A stretch of 64,000 bases of DNA, from positions 18,681,989 to 18,745,988 of the forward strand of contig CM073537.1 of NCBI GenBank assembly GCA_037074615.1. The letters are read 5' to 3'. The stretch is from Leucaena leucocephala (Eukaryota; Streptophyta; Magnoliopsida; Fabales; Fabaceae). Under the pieces are notes generated by a model. That model was not told where the DNA came from. It searched no databases and saw nothing but the letters and a program-made list of their open reading frames with translations. Shown here piece after piece: positions 1 to 13,800 of the stretch; position 1 is the stretch's first letter; every line of letters begins with the position of its first letter. Position numbers and translations under genes: made by a program.

Positions 1-800
1 GTCACGAGAGACCAAACCCATTTAAGAAAAATTAAAGACATTGACGAGTGAGTGTACTGTGAACACACACGAACGAGGGCCAACCATCCCATACTTTGTT
101 GTGTTGTTTTCGTTATTTTTATATATAGTTGCGTGATGGACTTTCCAGTTTCAACGTCTCATATCATTTTTTTAATTATTAAATCCCAATAAATTAAAAT
201 AAAAAAAGTTACCTCAATTTTACTAAGGCTCACATCGCACATGGGCATGGGATGGAACGAAGAATAATTAATTAACCACCCTTTCTTTTTAATTATTTCA
301 TTCTCACTCACATTCATCAGAGTCACTTTTAGGTCCGATTCAGTCATCAAAGGTTTAAAAATTACCCTAAAAATAAAACCCTACTTAACACCATATGTGT
401 ATGTGCGTGACATTATACTTTTGACCTCTAGCTATAATTTCATTTCATTCTTAATTTAATCACCATAATTTATAAATTTTAATTTTAATTTGTACGATTT
501 AAAATATGTATAACTCATGCTAATAAAAAAGAAACAAATTAAAAAAAACACTGGAGTAAAACTAGTCAAATGTTTAAAAAATATTGCAAAAATAAAATTC
601 TAATATATATATAATGAAAGAAACAAATTGTTATTGTCTGGTGTGTGCATTCAATTGGATTATGATTATGAATAGATAATTAATAAATCATGTACGGCTG
701 GAAAAAAAAAACGAAAAGGACGAATATTTGGATTATAAGGAAAAAAAAAATAAGAAAAGAAGAAAGAAGATGAAGCAGGCAATGGAGTATAAGGAGATAT
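1..800. other. Intron of the BXL gene, no further exon recognised
   Basis: AT-rich sequence with homopolymer runs. I looked on the minus strand for the next GH3 exon (normally beginning near VVSDEARAMYN) and did not find it. The reading frames here are low-complexity chance ORFs. Confidence 0.5.
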
Positions 801-805
801 CTTAC

Positions 806-1219
806 CCGTCCGATTTCGCGCCAGAGAGATTGGTTGAAGGAAGCAGCGGTGGAGATGACCTGAGGGAAGCTGGTGGCGCCAGGGAAGGCCCCACCAAACT
901 TGGTGCCGGGACCCACATTGGAGATGCCGTGAAGCGCCTCCGACCACCACTCATACCCCTGAATGCCCAGTCTCGGCACAGCAATCGCATTATTCACCAC
1001 CAACCTTATCTTCTCCGGCAATGTCAACCTTCCGATCAGGTCCTGAACCCTCACATGGATCGGCACATTCGTCCGGCAAAACTTGAAGCTCCTCGTCAAC
1101 CCATTCTTCGGGTCACATGCAAACGGAACCCGCCCCAACCCGAACGACGACACACGCCACAGAACCAGAACCAGGAACAAGAAGAAGAAACGGCTCTTAT
1201 TGTTATGAGCCATATTCAT
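806..1219 (-). CDS. BXL1: Beta-D-xylosidase / alpha-L-arabinofuranosidase (GH3), first coding exon only
   Basis: This is the first coding exon (138 aa) of a secreted family GH3 enzyme that removes xylose and arabinose from cell-wall xylan and arabinan. It opens with MNMAHNNKSR and a hydrophobic signal peptide (about residues 10-27). The conserved BXL N-terminus follows: FACDPKNGLTRSFKFCRTNV, then LTLPEKI, then GYEWWSEALHGISNVGPGTK, then FPGATSFPQVI. The exon ends in SLWREIGR at a GTAAG donor (805-801). The next expected exon is not found in 1-800, so intron 1 must run off the left edge, or the gene is broken there. A second in-frame ATG lies two codons downstream (MAHNNKS), so the start could be 1213. 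The residue pattern is closer to Arabidopsis BXL1 than to BXL3/4. This is a family-level call from memory of the sequences. Confidence 0.9.
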
Positions 1220-1319
1220 ATATCATAAAATATTAAAATGAGTCACAGAGGGCTGGAAAATGGAAATGAAGGAGAGTGTAGTGATAGAGAGCATTGAAGT
1301 ATATGGTGGTGGCTATGGC

Positions 1320-1329
1320 TATATATATA
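1320..1329 (-). promoter_or_regulatory. Candidate TATA box of the BXL1-type gene
   Basis: A TATATATA run lies about 100 bp upstream of the BXL start on the minus strand. A GA-rich stretch (about 1390-1413), CT-rich when read on the gene strand, lies further upstream. Both are common in plant promoters. The placement is inference. Confidence 0.4.
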
Positions 1330-1419
1330 GATATTTACAGGGGGTGTGTGAAAGTTGCGTCTATCAGAAGAGTTTGGTTGGGTTTGGGTAGAGAGAGAGA
1401 GAGAAGAGAGGGAGTTCAA

Positions 1420-4400
1420 TTGATGATTGGATTTCCACGTCGATGGAGTTTTACAGCGACTGAGAAACTAATTAAAATCCCAAACTCAGATTTATGTTAT
1501 TAATTGTTAGTGTTCGTTACCTTTAGAATGAGTTTATCAGTGTAACACGCAGTTAGGCTCAGTGGGGTTGGATATGGTTCGTTCCTCCTACCCTTTATTC
1601 TAGTTGTTCTCTCTTGCGGCGGTTGCCTAAGATATTAAATTAGCTAGAGTCGTCAGAAAGTTAACATCTGAAACAAATTAATAAATGGCTATCTGATTGG
1701 TAGATGCGCCTGTGTGTGTGTGTGTGAAAAGAGTATATCAAGCAGTATGAACTCTAAAAAGTGATAGATAAAGACTAAAGAGAATGCTCAACGAATTTAT
1801 CAAGCGAGATTTCTTATTCTACAATTTATCTGAGGATTTAATTTTTAATAAAACACAATAATATTATGTGATTCATATAGTCGACTTCATTTAGTATAAT
1901 AATATTTGTTGTTATTGATGATGATAACTATCTAATTATATCAAATTTAAATATTGTATCAACTCAAGACCTCGTTGGTGCCAAGTACTCCTGTTGGTAT
2001 GTATTAGGAGAAAAAATATGAAGTGAAAGAACCAATGAAGTCTAAATATTTGACGATTTCTTAGAGTTCCCCTCACCAAATAGAGAGACTTTCCACACCA
2101 AAAGAATTACTTTTTGGTGTTTACCATTCACCTAAACAATTAATTTTCGTATCACATGATGTAACTTGAACTGACGAATACGATAAATTATTTGACCCGT
2201 TTTTGAATATAAGCCGTAATTTTTCTTTTTGCAGTTTATCTATTGCTAAAAAAAAGAATTATGATTAAAATTATGTAATGGAGAAATGGTATATATATAC
2301 ATGCATGGTCATTATATTCAAAAGAATCTGGGCCAACTTTGCTGTAGAGGGTCCACAAGCATTTTGATTGAGAAAGTAGACGAAATAAGATAAACACAAA
2401 TACGTGATTGGATAAGGGTGGCAACCATAAGATATCCATTTCGTATATCTTTTCATGCGCTACAAGAAATAATTTCTGAAAAAATGAAGGCTACGCAATT
2501 CCAATATTTATTTATTTATTTATTCATTCTAGTGACAGCAACGAGAGATAGGGTATGATTGAATCACGAACAAGTGAGACGAGTATACGCAATATGGTTT
2601 TTCTTGTTTTTCATAAGCATTGTCAAGGTCTGCTCTTACTTTTGTTCCATGATGTCAAAATTCCTCTAAGAGTTATTGGTTGTAAAAAAAATTATGAGGA
2701 TTTATTGTAAAGCTCTTACATATATAGAGTTAAAAATAGAATAAATGCTAAATTCTACGTTTAAATACTCAATATTATTTTTATTTATCTCACGCTAAAT
2801 TCTACGAGATTTTACCACTAAAAATCTCAAAAAGTTATAAAACTCCATGATAGATTTTTTTTAATAAAAAAACTTGATAGAGATCGCATCCTATAAAAAA
2901 TCTTATTGTAAATTAACAAACCATATATATAATTCAGAATGCTATTCAGTACTTATTCTCAAAGAAAAACACAATTCTTTTAGATATTTTTAGGCATAAA
3001 AATATAATTTTATAAATGAAAAAATTCAGATATAATTTTGGGGAAGAAAACATAAGGCAAAACATTCAGATATCAATGAGTAGATTTAAATTTATACAAA
3101 ATATAGTACGATGGTTATTTTTGAAGGAGAATGACTAAAATTGTATAGTTATTTTTAAATAAGTGATAATTGCAAACTAAGAAAGAACTTGCGGTGGTTT
3201 TCCTTCAGCGAAATCCCCAGTATTAGGGAGAAACGCCTTCTTTAGTACAAGATCATTAACATTGATTTATGAGTGATGATTTTTAAATTTTGGACTTATT
3301 ATTAATTCTAATTAACGACAATTCTTTTATTAATATAAAATTGGCCATAGATAGGATGGATCCCCCCTCCTTCTATTGATTAATTGCAATAATTGGAATG
3401 ACCGAAAATCAAAGTTAATGAAACATTTCGGGATGGGACCTTCTAACTATAATTAATTGGATCACTAATAAGTACAACGTCGTTAGAAGAAGTTCTGTTT
3501 TCCCCCCTCTTATTTTCATCATTTTGTAAATATAACTAATTATTTACGTCCTATATATAATTACCTGGCATTTTCTCTAAACAGAATAGGCACTTTTTTA
3601 TTTATTTTATTTTTTTGGCTTCTTAAAGGGTAGCTTTTACATGTCAGTTTTTAGTTAAGCAGCAATGATGAAGGTATAATTGGGAATACTGGAAGGAGCA
3701 CCAACCATTTCTTGGGACAAACTTCAACTTTAAGCATCAGCGCAAGCACTGATTAACATAGAACCCTTTTTATGCATGTGACGTCCCTTGAAATCAATTA
3801 TAAGATCACTCTCAAATAATGGTCTTAGACAAATTTAATTTGATTCTTTTATAAAAAAAAAAAAAACTACCTCTGGACTTAATTATTATTTGAAGCAAAG
3901 TTCATCTTTAAACAGTACAATGAATCAAATATTTCAAACTCTTGATCACACTTAAACTATATATATATATATATGTAACTCTTACATGAAGAAATTTAGT
4001 GAGGTTATTTTTAATGTTGGACACATGCATATAAAAATATCCACCTATGAATAATTTATAGAAAATTGGATAAAATTTTATGTTTAGAACTTTTATTGAC
4101 TAAAAGGATATGATCTTTAACTAGTGCAACTCTTCTTCAATTATAGACAACATATTTTTAGTTATGTGTAAATAATTTTTATTTTAAAGACTTTTATATA
4201 TAATCAAAAATATATTGTATATAATTGAATAAGAGTTATATTAAATTTATTTTGATTAATAAAATTTTTAAGTAGGTAGCTTTAACTAATTTTTTCTAAT
4301 AATTTTTATTATATTGAATATATTATCAATGGATGTAACTAAAGTTAGTTAAGAAAAACAAAGTTTGAGGATATAGATGAGGGTGTTGGGGTTGTGCTTC

Positions 4401-5255
4401 CTTGGAGGATCAAACTCGTAGGTGACATGTTTGGTTGATGTCTGTGGGACCCAGTGTCATTTAACAGAATTCACAGAGACAACTTAACAGATTAAATATT
4501 GACACAACATCGTACATAAGTTCACATATAGAATGAAGAACCAACGGACAGTGTAAGTGGACATGACTACATATATGAGGTCCTCATCGATGGATTTGAT
4601 TGCTAATTAATATATGGTTTCATTAACTTCTTGTTGACAATTTGGGATCTCCATTGCTTGCCGGCATTGAACTCCTAGCTTCATATGGTAGTCTTTTATC
4701 CATTATTAATTCCCAAATTAATCCCTCTCCAATTACACATACCACTCCAATCCTTATTTCATTGAGAAAGAAATTTTGTTTCCTAAATATAAGTTAAGTT
4801 AAAATAATTATTTTTTAATTTTATTATTAAAAGACGAGATAAAGATAAGAATGATTAGTAAATATAGAGAGAGTTATGATAAGAATAAATTTTAAAAAAT
4901 TATTAATTTAAGATATATCTAGGTATGAGATAATTAGTTGAAATATATTTATAATAAAGACAATACTAAGGTAGGATAAGCCATTGAAGTCCTCTTAAAT
5001 TCTATTGATAAAAGTCCATTTTGGAGGATTGCAAGCGGTTTTACCTAAAATCCCAAATGCTCAACTAACTATAGAAATCTTCTAGAGAAGGGATATCACC
5101 AAATTAAATAATAAAACTAAACAGGTTTAAACTCTCACAACCATGAATGAATGAATAAAAAGGTGGCAACTTAAGATGGCAGGAATTGTAATAACGTTGG
5201 TGTGTGTTGATAAAGAGAAATAGAGTGATTGAACTTACACGTAAGAATATGATAC
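1420..5255. other. AT-rich intergenic region, mostly featureless
   Basis: No gene is recognised on the plus strand. It holds simple repeats (TTTA repeats about 2504-2524, an AT run about 3959-3974) and many A/T homopolymers. On the minus strand, one short peptide frame at 3183-3242 ends in a stop and could be a terminal exon of the candidate gene starting at 5303. Otherwise I see nothing. Confidence 0.4.
3183..3242 (-). CDS. Possible terminal exon of the unidentified minus-strand gene
   Basis: After an AAAG boundary (a possible acceptor) the minus strand reads a 20-residue frame, KAFLPNTGDFAEGKPPQVLS, and then TAG. It stands out from its AT-rich surroundings by base composition. Its link to the exon at 5256-5303 is inference from strand, order and composition only. 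I recognise no family. Confidence 0.2.
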
Positions 5256-5303
5256 CTTAGTGGGAATGCCAACCTGGAAACTATCTTCCTTTGAGTGTGA
5301 CAT
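5256..5303 (-). CDS. Candidate first coding exon of an unidentified gene
   Basis: On the minus strand an ATG opens a 16-codon frame, MSHSKEDSFQVGIPTK, which ends at AAG followed by GTATC, an acceptable plant donor. The composition looks coding rather than AT-rich noise. An (AG)10 run (5351-5370) lies upstream in the likely 5' UTR, reading as CT repeats on the gene strand. A possible last exon at 3183-3242 reads KAFLPNTGDFAEGKPPQVLS and then stop. I do not recognise the protein and cannot connect the two pieces with certainty. It may be a small plant-specific protein, a decayed gene, or chance. Confidence 0.3.
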
Positions 5304-5350
5304 AGCCTTCAAGCACGATCCTCTTCTCTGACTCTGAGTGTGTGTTTTTT

Positions 5351-5370
5351 AGAGAGAGAGAGAGAGAGAG
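5351..5370. repeat. (AG)10 microsatellite
   Basis: Uninterrupted AG dinucleotide repeat, upstream of the candidate exon at 5256-5303. Confidence 0.9.
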
Positions 5371-5379
5371 GATAGAGAT

Positions 5380-8300
5380 TAATGAGGTGGCGAGGGAAAG
5401 TGGGAGAAGAGAGGGAAGAGGAGGATAGAAGAAATGGGCCCACACCACAAAACCTAATCTGTTACTGCAAGTTCTGGATCATATCTATTTTGCATGCCTC
5501 AAAGTGTAATCAACTCCAACTTTATTTGCCAACCAACTGGATCATCCCTATCCCTACATGTCTATATACTTCTATCTCGATGATTTTAATATACAAAATT
5601 ATAACCCAAGCAACATCACCATACCTTTGAATGTGACCGAGCAGGTCCTCTCCCCACATGAAACACTACTCCGTTTTATTACACAGCAAATAACCCCAAT
5701 AGAGAGAAAGAGATGTGCAGGGGAAAATTATTCTTTTTTAATTTTGTGAGCTTCATCCACTCCTTTTACCGCCACTTATGTAGATATATGTAATTATTTG
5801 ACTAAGTTAGATTTGAGTATTATTGTGTAGACCATGTATTTGAAATGTTTTTTGCTTTATGTATTAACTTATCCCGCAAATTTTCAAATCAAAGGAGGTA
5901 TATTACAAGTTCTTGCCCACAATTTTGTTTATTCACTATTTATGCCCGCCTTTACAATATATTTGGGCTTATTTATCAAAGATGGATCAATAGACTTCTA
6001 ATTTCCAACAACAATGATTCTTCTTGTTTATATATAAATCATATATAATGATTTGTTTTTTAATTTCCTAAGTGTAAAAACTATTTAAAAATTTTGTTCC
6101 AATCCTATATATAAAATCCCAATCTCATTTGTCTTCTTCATTTATTATTCTAAACTATCTTTTTTGATTTTACACAATCAATATAGATAGATAGTTTTTG
6201 ATGTGAATGATTGAAATTATAAGTTATTTTAATAAAACTAATACATATATTTTTTTTATAAATAACTAATTTCTCAAATTGTTTTAATAAAACTAGTTTT
6301 TTATGAGTTGATGGGCTTTGGCCATGACCATTAGCCATAACATAACATTCTTATCCTTAAAACGACAGTGACGTTCACAGTTAGTTTTGCCCAACTTCCA
6401 ACTAATACTACTTTCCTGTTATTTATTTATTTATTTAATTTAATTTACCAAAAGGATGGTTTAGTATTTATGAAGCTATCAAGGTATCCTACTTTTTTTG
6501 GTTCACACTTCATTGGCTTCTCTGCAAAAATTGCCCTGCCTTCGGATATCAGAAATTGAATCCTCCAAGTTATTGATTTATTCTTTTATAATTGCGTTAA
6601 TGTTTTTTTTAATTCTCAAGAAGATTCTTACACGAGATATGGCAAGATTTTTTTCTTCTACCAAAAATATATGGACGAGATAAACTCGATAAGAATCTCT
6701 GATGCTATATATAATCATTTAATATCTTCTGCTTTAGATAAAAGTCGTTGTTTATATTATTTAAAAATTAATTTTTCCTTAATTCATTTGCCCAAACCAC
6801 ACTCGAAACGATTATTTCATTAAAAAGTAGTGGGCCATATAATAGTGTTGAAGAAAATGACACTTGAACAAGTTCAAATCTTCGTATGGACATCCTCTTT
6901 TATATATATATATGCTATTTCAATTAATATTTCAAGTGAATGTAATTTTATCTAATTAACTATTGAGAAAGGTATTAAAAATTGAAGCAGCCATTGAATT
7001 GCAATATATTCAGTCCTGGTTGGACTGTAGTCAAACCCGTCATAGTTAAATTAACAAATTTTAATTATGACGACTATTTTAAATAATTAAGAGATATAAA
7101 ATATAATAACAAGCATATAGTATAAAATTGGTTTCCAACAAACAAGCGACAAAAAAATTTAAGAAATAAGTAAGGATGGGAAGTAAAAATATACATTAAA
7201 AAGGTTGAGAAATATTTTATAACTTTAAAAATTAAATAATTATTGTATGCGAGATATTTGTACGTGCACATACTTATTTTATAATTAATGATTTTATAAT
7301 ATAATTTTCTTATCAACTTGCGTGTGAGTTTATTAGATATAGGTGTGCATATAAATCATGATTTCAATTAAGAAAATTGATTGTTTGAGCCAATTGAACC
7401 ACCAATTTTATCAATTTTTAATACTCCTCCAATCCTAAGTTTTAAATGTAAGATCTATAGTTAAATTATGGATCTTAATTTTAAATATAAGATCTTAATC
7501 TAATTTATATATTATATTTATTATTTTTTTTAAACTAATTTACCTAACTTATAGACTTATATATAATATAATGTTATACACGAATATTTTAGGGATATCA
7601 TATTTCACATAGCGATTAAGTAATTTATTTTATTTTTTTAATCTATTTAAATTAGATAAATAACTCTTACATTTAATTTCATAGGAGTATTTTTTTAAGA
7701 AAACAATTTATCCATTTTCTAAATGATACCAATAACCATTTCACCAAGACCTGTCAAGCTTTATAGATGAGGAAAATGAAAAATTGACAACTAAAATTTT
7801 AACTAAGAAAGTCTCTTCTGGTAGAGAAGATAATATAAATTTAAATTTAAAAAATATATTTATTAAAACATATAATTTTTTTTTGTACTCTAAATCTTAG
7901 AAGGAATTAATTTCGAATCGGATAGTTTAAGAATGCTGTTGATTAAATAAAAAAGAAAACCAAAATTGGAAGCAATTAACGAATCTGTTGGAAAGAGGGG
8001 GTCAAATCACAGCTATCGAATATAGAGTCTGCATATAGAATTACGTGGTTTCATTTCCTGCTACGCCTCTATCACCGTCAATATCAACATGCCTGAGCTT
8101 CTAGATGTTCCACGTCGTCATTACTCTAATCAACACCCCAAAGCAAGATTAGCAGCGGAAAACTCTTCCTTCTACTTTCCACACACTCAATTTTAGTGGT
8201 GTTTATTGGATGTAAGCAACAAGTTGTTGCTTTCTTGCCTCCACTACGCGTTCAGGGATTTGACTTTTCACTGTTAACGTTTGATGACAATTATATTTAA

Positions 8301-8780
8301 TCCTTTTCTTTCGTTTTTTTGCTGTAGGTATCATTTGACCACTTGCAAAACGGAAAACGACAGTGTTGAATGGTTGGTATCATGTAGACTTGTTTGGTTT
8401 TTCAAGTTGGGAGGGCTCATAACGTGGTTTGGAGCCTCTTAACCAAGTCTTGTTCGAAAAAATCATCCCATGTTTCTTTTGTTTTTTTTTTCCAATAAAG
8501 GACAGATTCGAGCTGAAAACTAAGAGGGTTTATTATTTTCTTGAGTATGCTTGAGTCGTCTGATTTGCTATGATTTTCAGCCACCGAAACTGATTGTCTG
8601 CAGCAAAAGTCAAGGTTCAGTAGTCCGGTTTTGTGATCGGTTGGTAAGGGCATTTTGATCTTTTTATAGAAACAAATATGCGTATTCATCAAAAATTATA
8701 TCTCACATTTACTGACATACCAAACTTACTTTAGAAATCAGAAAATGACTTTTATTAACATTTCCTCCTCCACTTTTACT

Positions 8781-8814
<34 letters not shown>

Positions 8815-10730
8815 ACGCTTCAATTGGATGAAAGGGGCATAAAGTTGGGTTTTAAAAACTTGTCCCAAAAACCTATTTCCTCTCCTTATAAAAGAAAAGG
8901 CATATTTTTAAGGATAAATATTAACTATATAAGATTATAAATAGAATTGAAACTCTAATTTTTTATTTATAAGAAATTTTACCCTATGTTTGGTTTGGAT
9001 AGAGAGAAAAATTGAGAAAAAAATAGAGGGAGAGAGAATCCTGGGAGATAAAATTGTTAAAAACATTAAAAAAAAGTTATTATTTTTTAGAGTATTCCTT
9101 ATAATATATTTTTTTATCTATTTTTTTTATCCAAATATAAAATTAATACCACTAGGTTATAGGCTATTGGTTTAATTACTTGCCTTTATTTTTTTTGTTA
9201 AGTATACGTATCCTTCTGTTTAAAATAATTATATTTAATTATTTATCTGTTATATTATGAGATATTAACTTATTCTAAATGGTGCCTTTATTAGATTCCC
9301 TTCACACCCACTCTCTTTTGCCTCACTCTACACCCGCTTTCGGCTTTTCTCTGTATTAAGCAAGACCAGCGCCTCCTCACTTGCTTTTGATTAATTATCT
9401 TTATTGGGCTAGGCCCATGGTCCCAAGCCCAATGTTTAGGAGGCACAGGATGTGTCTAAATTTTGCCCCAAAAATGACATGGCCATTGCCCAATATCAGT
9501 ATTGGGCCAAGATAAAATATGATTAAAAACCCACTAAGAGGTATATATAACATCGATAGTTAGTAACATAATTTATAAATTATAAATAAATAAGACGAGT
9601 ATAACTTTTTTTTTAAACTCTGAGAACGTGTTTAGTTAATTTTGTATGTTGATTAATCAAACTAACTGGATCAACTTTTATTGGTTTAGACAAAGTTTTT
9701 TTTAAGTATAGAAGCAATGATCTTAGGAATGTATTTATAACATTCCATAAGAAATAAAAGTACGGTCATCTCTTTCAGGAATACGAGTCTTAACTCCATC
9801 CACATCGTGAGAGAAAACATGTTGAACGTGGGACATAAGGTTTTCCCGACAGTATTCCTACGAGTTTTGTAAAAAGAGTAGAAAAGCCATCATCAGTACT
9901 TGGGGGGAATTTCTGTTAGCATTTTTTTTTAAAATTGAAAACTTAAAGGAAAAACACAAAAATTTTAACTATAATTCTACAGGAAACAAGGAAGCCTAAT
10001 GTTTTGACACCTATATGCTCTATGAAGTCTATATATAAGATTTGAGATGTCCGAAAAGAAAAACACCAGCAAATATTTAAAAAGACACACACCAACAAAT
10101 GAATGGAATGGACATGTGACCAAATTAACAATCGCCAATTGCCATGAAATGATTACGATAAGTGAAATTCCAAGAAGGAAGTCTTAGTTAACCTGAATGT
10201 TCGATGAAGGATTAAGCTTGCCGCAAGGGCTAAATTCCCACCAACCTCTTGTTTTTGTTTTTTCTTTTTACCAACAACCTCTTATTACAACTATGAAACG
10301 AGTAGAGTGTCATGTCTGTCATTTTCTCTTTAATGCTGCTCAAAGTTTGCTTTGCTCTGGTTATGTTGTTCTTATTCTGTTTGCATGCACCTTTTCATTT
10401 AGTTTTTTCAAATTTTGTACTATTAGTTCTCTTGGTGAGTTCACAGCAACAATGCAGAAGGTTGAGAGGCATGGTTAAATTTTGGATTCCTTCATTAAGG
10501 TTTCGGCACGAGGTACCTATTGCCGTTTCAGTATCATATGGGATACCTTTGACTTTGGAGGCATGACAAGAACTTTGTTTTTCGCGTTTGTATGTTCGAA
10601 TCTGTGTAACTCTCTTAATTTAGGTTCTAAACTTATTATGGTTTGGCCTTTCTTTTGTTGTTAAGGTCCAAATCTAGGTTACTATGTATCGTTTTATCTG
10701 GTTGAAATAAAATTGTCGGTCGATTAAAAA
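5380..10730. other. Gene-free AT-rich intergenic region
   Basis: No coding region is supported on either strand. It contains a compound (TA)n repeat at 8781-8814 and many A/T homopolymers. A less AT-rich stretch at about 7980-8400 has no recognisable coding potential. The short ORFs are chance frames. Confidence 0.5.
8781..8814. repeat. (TA)n microsatellite with one interruption
   Basis: TA repeat of 34 bp broken once by a CA. Confidence 0.9.
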
Positions 10731-10857
10731 ATAAAACCCCTTATTAAATATAAACAAGCGAGGGCAGGGCAAGTTTAATCAAACAGTGCAACAAGGAAAT
10801 AAACCTTATCTAAAGCAACCTTTTTGGTCTAGTGGCTATAATTATTAGCAAATAAAA

Positions 10858-13800
10858 TTACAACTTGCTCGACTTGACGGGACCCATCTCCTTAGCCTTG
10901 GCCCTCAATATATGCTTCTGTATCTTCCCAGTGGCTGTCTTTGGTAATGGTCCAAAAAACACTGACTTGGGAATCCAATAAGCAGGCATCTTTTCTCTAC
11001 AGAACTTCATTATATCTTCAGCAAGACGCTGCTGATTAGAAGTATCCGCACCTGGCTTCAATGTCACAAACGCGCAAGGAGATTCACCCCATTTCTCATC
11101 TGGTCTTGCCACCACTGAAGCCTCAAGTATTGCAGGGTGAGAGTACAGAGTATTCTCAATCTCAACACTGCTGATATTTTCAGCCCCTGAGATGATGATG
11201 TCCTTTGATCTGTCTTTGATTTCTATATACCCATCAGGGTGTTTCACAGCCAGATCTCCAGAGTGAAACCATCCGTTCGCAAAGGTTTCTTCGTTCGCTT
11301 TTGGGTTTTTCAAGTAGCCTTTCATCACACAATTACCTCGCATCATAATCTCTCCAATGGTAGTTCCATTGGCAGGAACAGGTTGCATGGTTTTCGGGTT
11401 TATGACATCGAGACCTTCCAAACCAATATAGCGAACGCCTTGTCTTGCATGGAGCCGGGCTTGTTTTTCAGGGGGAAGCGAGTCCCACTCAGGCTTCCAG
11501 GCACATACCGTGGAGGGACCATAGGTTTCCGAGAGACCATAAGTGTGAGTGACACGAAATCCTCGTTGTGTCATGGCAGAAAGAACAGAAGGAGGAGGAG
11601 CAGCCCCTGCTGTATTCACATGGACAACATGGGGAAGAGGAAGGATGGTTTCTTCAGGCCGGGCGTTAACTATTGAGTTCAGTACCACTGGTGCTGCACA
11701 AAAATGTGTCACTTTATACTTGGCAATGGCTTCATATACTGCCCTTGCTGTAACCTGCATAAAAACGCATTCAGTTGAAGGAAAACAAATAACTATTCGG
11801 TAAAAGTAATGGATCTCAACAAGGATATTATAGTATCCATTAATTAACAAGAGATTCCATCTACTATGTTCTATAATGAACAAACCAAAGAGGCTAATGC
11901 AGTAGAGTTCTATGACTTCAAGTAAAACTTAAAGTTGACGATAGTGCCAAACTTGAAGCTAGAATTACTTAATTAGGATAACAAGTCAACAATAATATGT
12001 TCAGTCTCTCTACAGAATGCAGAACAAGAACAAGTTCATTGATTTACCTGGCGAAGGCATATATTTGTGCCACAAAGAGCTGCAAGTGTCCAAGTGTAGC
12101 ACCAACCATTGCAATGAAACATAGGTAGTGTCCATAGATAGACAGCTCCTTCGTTCATTCCCCAAATGAGAGCTCCACTTAGAGACATGAGATATGCTCC
12201 TCGGTGATGTAATACCACACCCTTAGGACTTGCAGTAGTTCCAGATGTATAACCCAAAGCAATGCTCAGCCACTCATCTTCTGGTGGTTTCCAAGCAAAT
12301 TCAGGGTCACCACTTTCTAGAAATTTCTCATAGTCGATAGCTCCTTTCGCCAAAGCATCCCTTAATGCCTTAGGATCACAATTTTTGTCACCAATGACTA
12401 TTAACATTGGAGGCTTAAAATTTTTGCTTTTCTCGGACCAGATTTTCAAAGCTTCCTCTGCCAAGGAAAATAACTCTTGATCCACCATTACAACTGCTGC
12501 AGATGAATGACCAAGAAGAAAAGCTATGGTTGACGCATTTAGTCGAATGTTAACAGTATTCAGTACAGCTCCTGCCATGGGAATTCCAAAGTGAGCTTCA
12601 TAAAGGGCAGGAGTGTTGGGTGCAATAACTGCTACCTGTTGGCAGGAAAAGAAAATTACTTCAGTAGTGAACAAGCTCTAGTACAACATGACAGAATACC
12701 AAAGCCATCGTATTAAACGTTTAACACAGGGAAAAGACTAGAAAGAAGCCCCAAAGGATTTGAGCAAGATCTTTTCACTGAATTGTGAAGAACAGGTCCA
12801 CAAGTAGTACCAAAGCAAATTTTTCTACATCAATTCCTTTATGGGAGTGATTTTAATCACACGCTGACATTCCTAAAGGCGACCGATTACTAAATGGTAG
12901 TGATATTATTTATATTCATCATACAATGGAAGAATTCTTATCTCTGATTTTATATTCATCAAATTATAAAATTGAAAAGTTGTAGCATACATGGGACAGA
13001 CCTTATCTATTTTACTTTAATTTATGAGATGACACGTTGCAAAGAAATTTCAAAAGCTTACGTAACAAACTTGAGTCAGCGAAAACAAAATCTTGCTTAA
13101 TTTAGTTTAGCTAGATGAAGATTTGGCGGTCTTATCCGAAGAAGACGCTAGATTATATATTCGTTAATTATGAGAAACTTTGGAATTAACAATCCAATTG
13201 TAGAGCTACAAGGAAACCATTCAATCTCAGTCAAGTGACGAAAACACCAAGAACTCAGATATCCATTGCAGAAAGGAATCGGTATACGGCCATCATTGAA
13301 TTTGGCTTGTCTCTCGTCGAATCCATTGCAGAGTAAAACAAAATTCGCAGTCAGATTCGTTGATCTCTAGTATTAAAGGCATCAAGGGGCAACAGCAAAA
13401 GGACTTTTGGGGTGATTTAAGTATATTCTATGAATGATTTGTTCGGCTTAAGCTAGAGGTGAGATCTTTTGTGTATCTTTCGAAGAAGTTTATATGGCAT
13501 ATTCGAAAGCTTCTTAAATTCCTCACCAACAAATACAAAACTCACCCAAAAAGGGGGAATCTTAAATTTGCAAACAATCGATTCATGTGCATTAAAGATT
13601 ATAATACACTTCGTCAGAATCAGTTGTCAACTCTTTCCCATGAAAATAATTTGATCGTTCTTCCACGCGCAGAAAAAAAAAAATCAAATTCACGCACGCA
13701 ATTCATAAGCCCCACAACTCTGCAAGTACGGCTAATAGATTTTAAGAATTTAAATCCACTCTATTAAAATTCAATAATATTTCTATGCACCCAAAAATGA

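Noticed and set aside
728..1228. 166-aa plus-strand ORF
   Set aside because: Antisense to the BXL first exon, which carries recognisable GH3 sequence.
10503..10512. TCGGCACGAG, identical to a common cDNA-library adaptor word
   Set aside because: Ten bases can match by chance, there is no adjoining cloning site or cDNA-like break, and the window is otherwise genomic.
10197..10664. Overlapping ORFs with hydrophobic, Cys-rich peptides downstream of AAE7
   Set aside because: Composition follows T-rich DNA, the frames overlap on one strand, and no motif or splice structure supports a gene. It probably includes 3' flank.
11239..11803. Plus-strand ORFs of 145 and 84 aa
   Set aside because: Antisense to the conserved third exon of AAE7.
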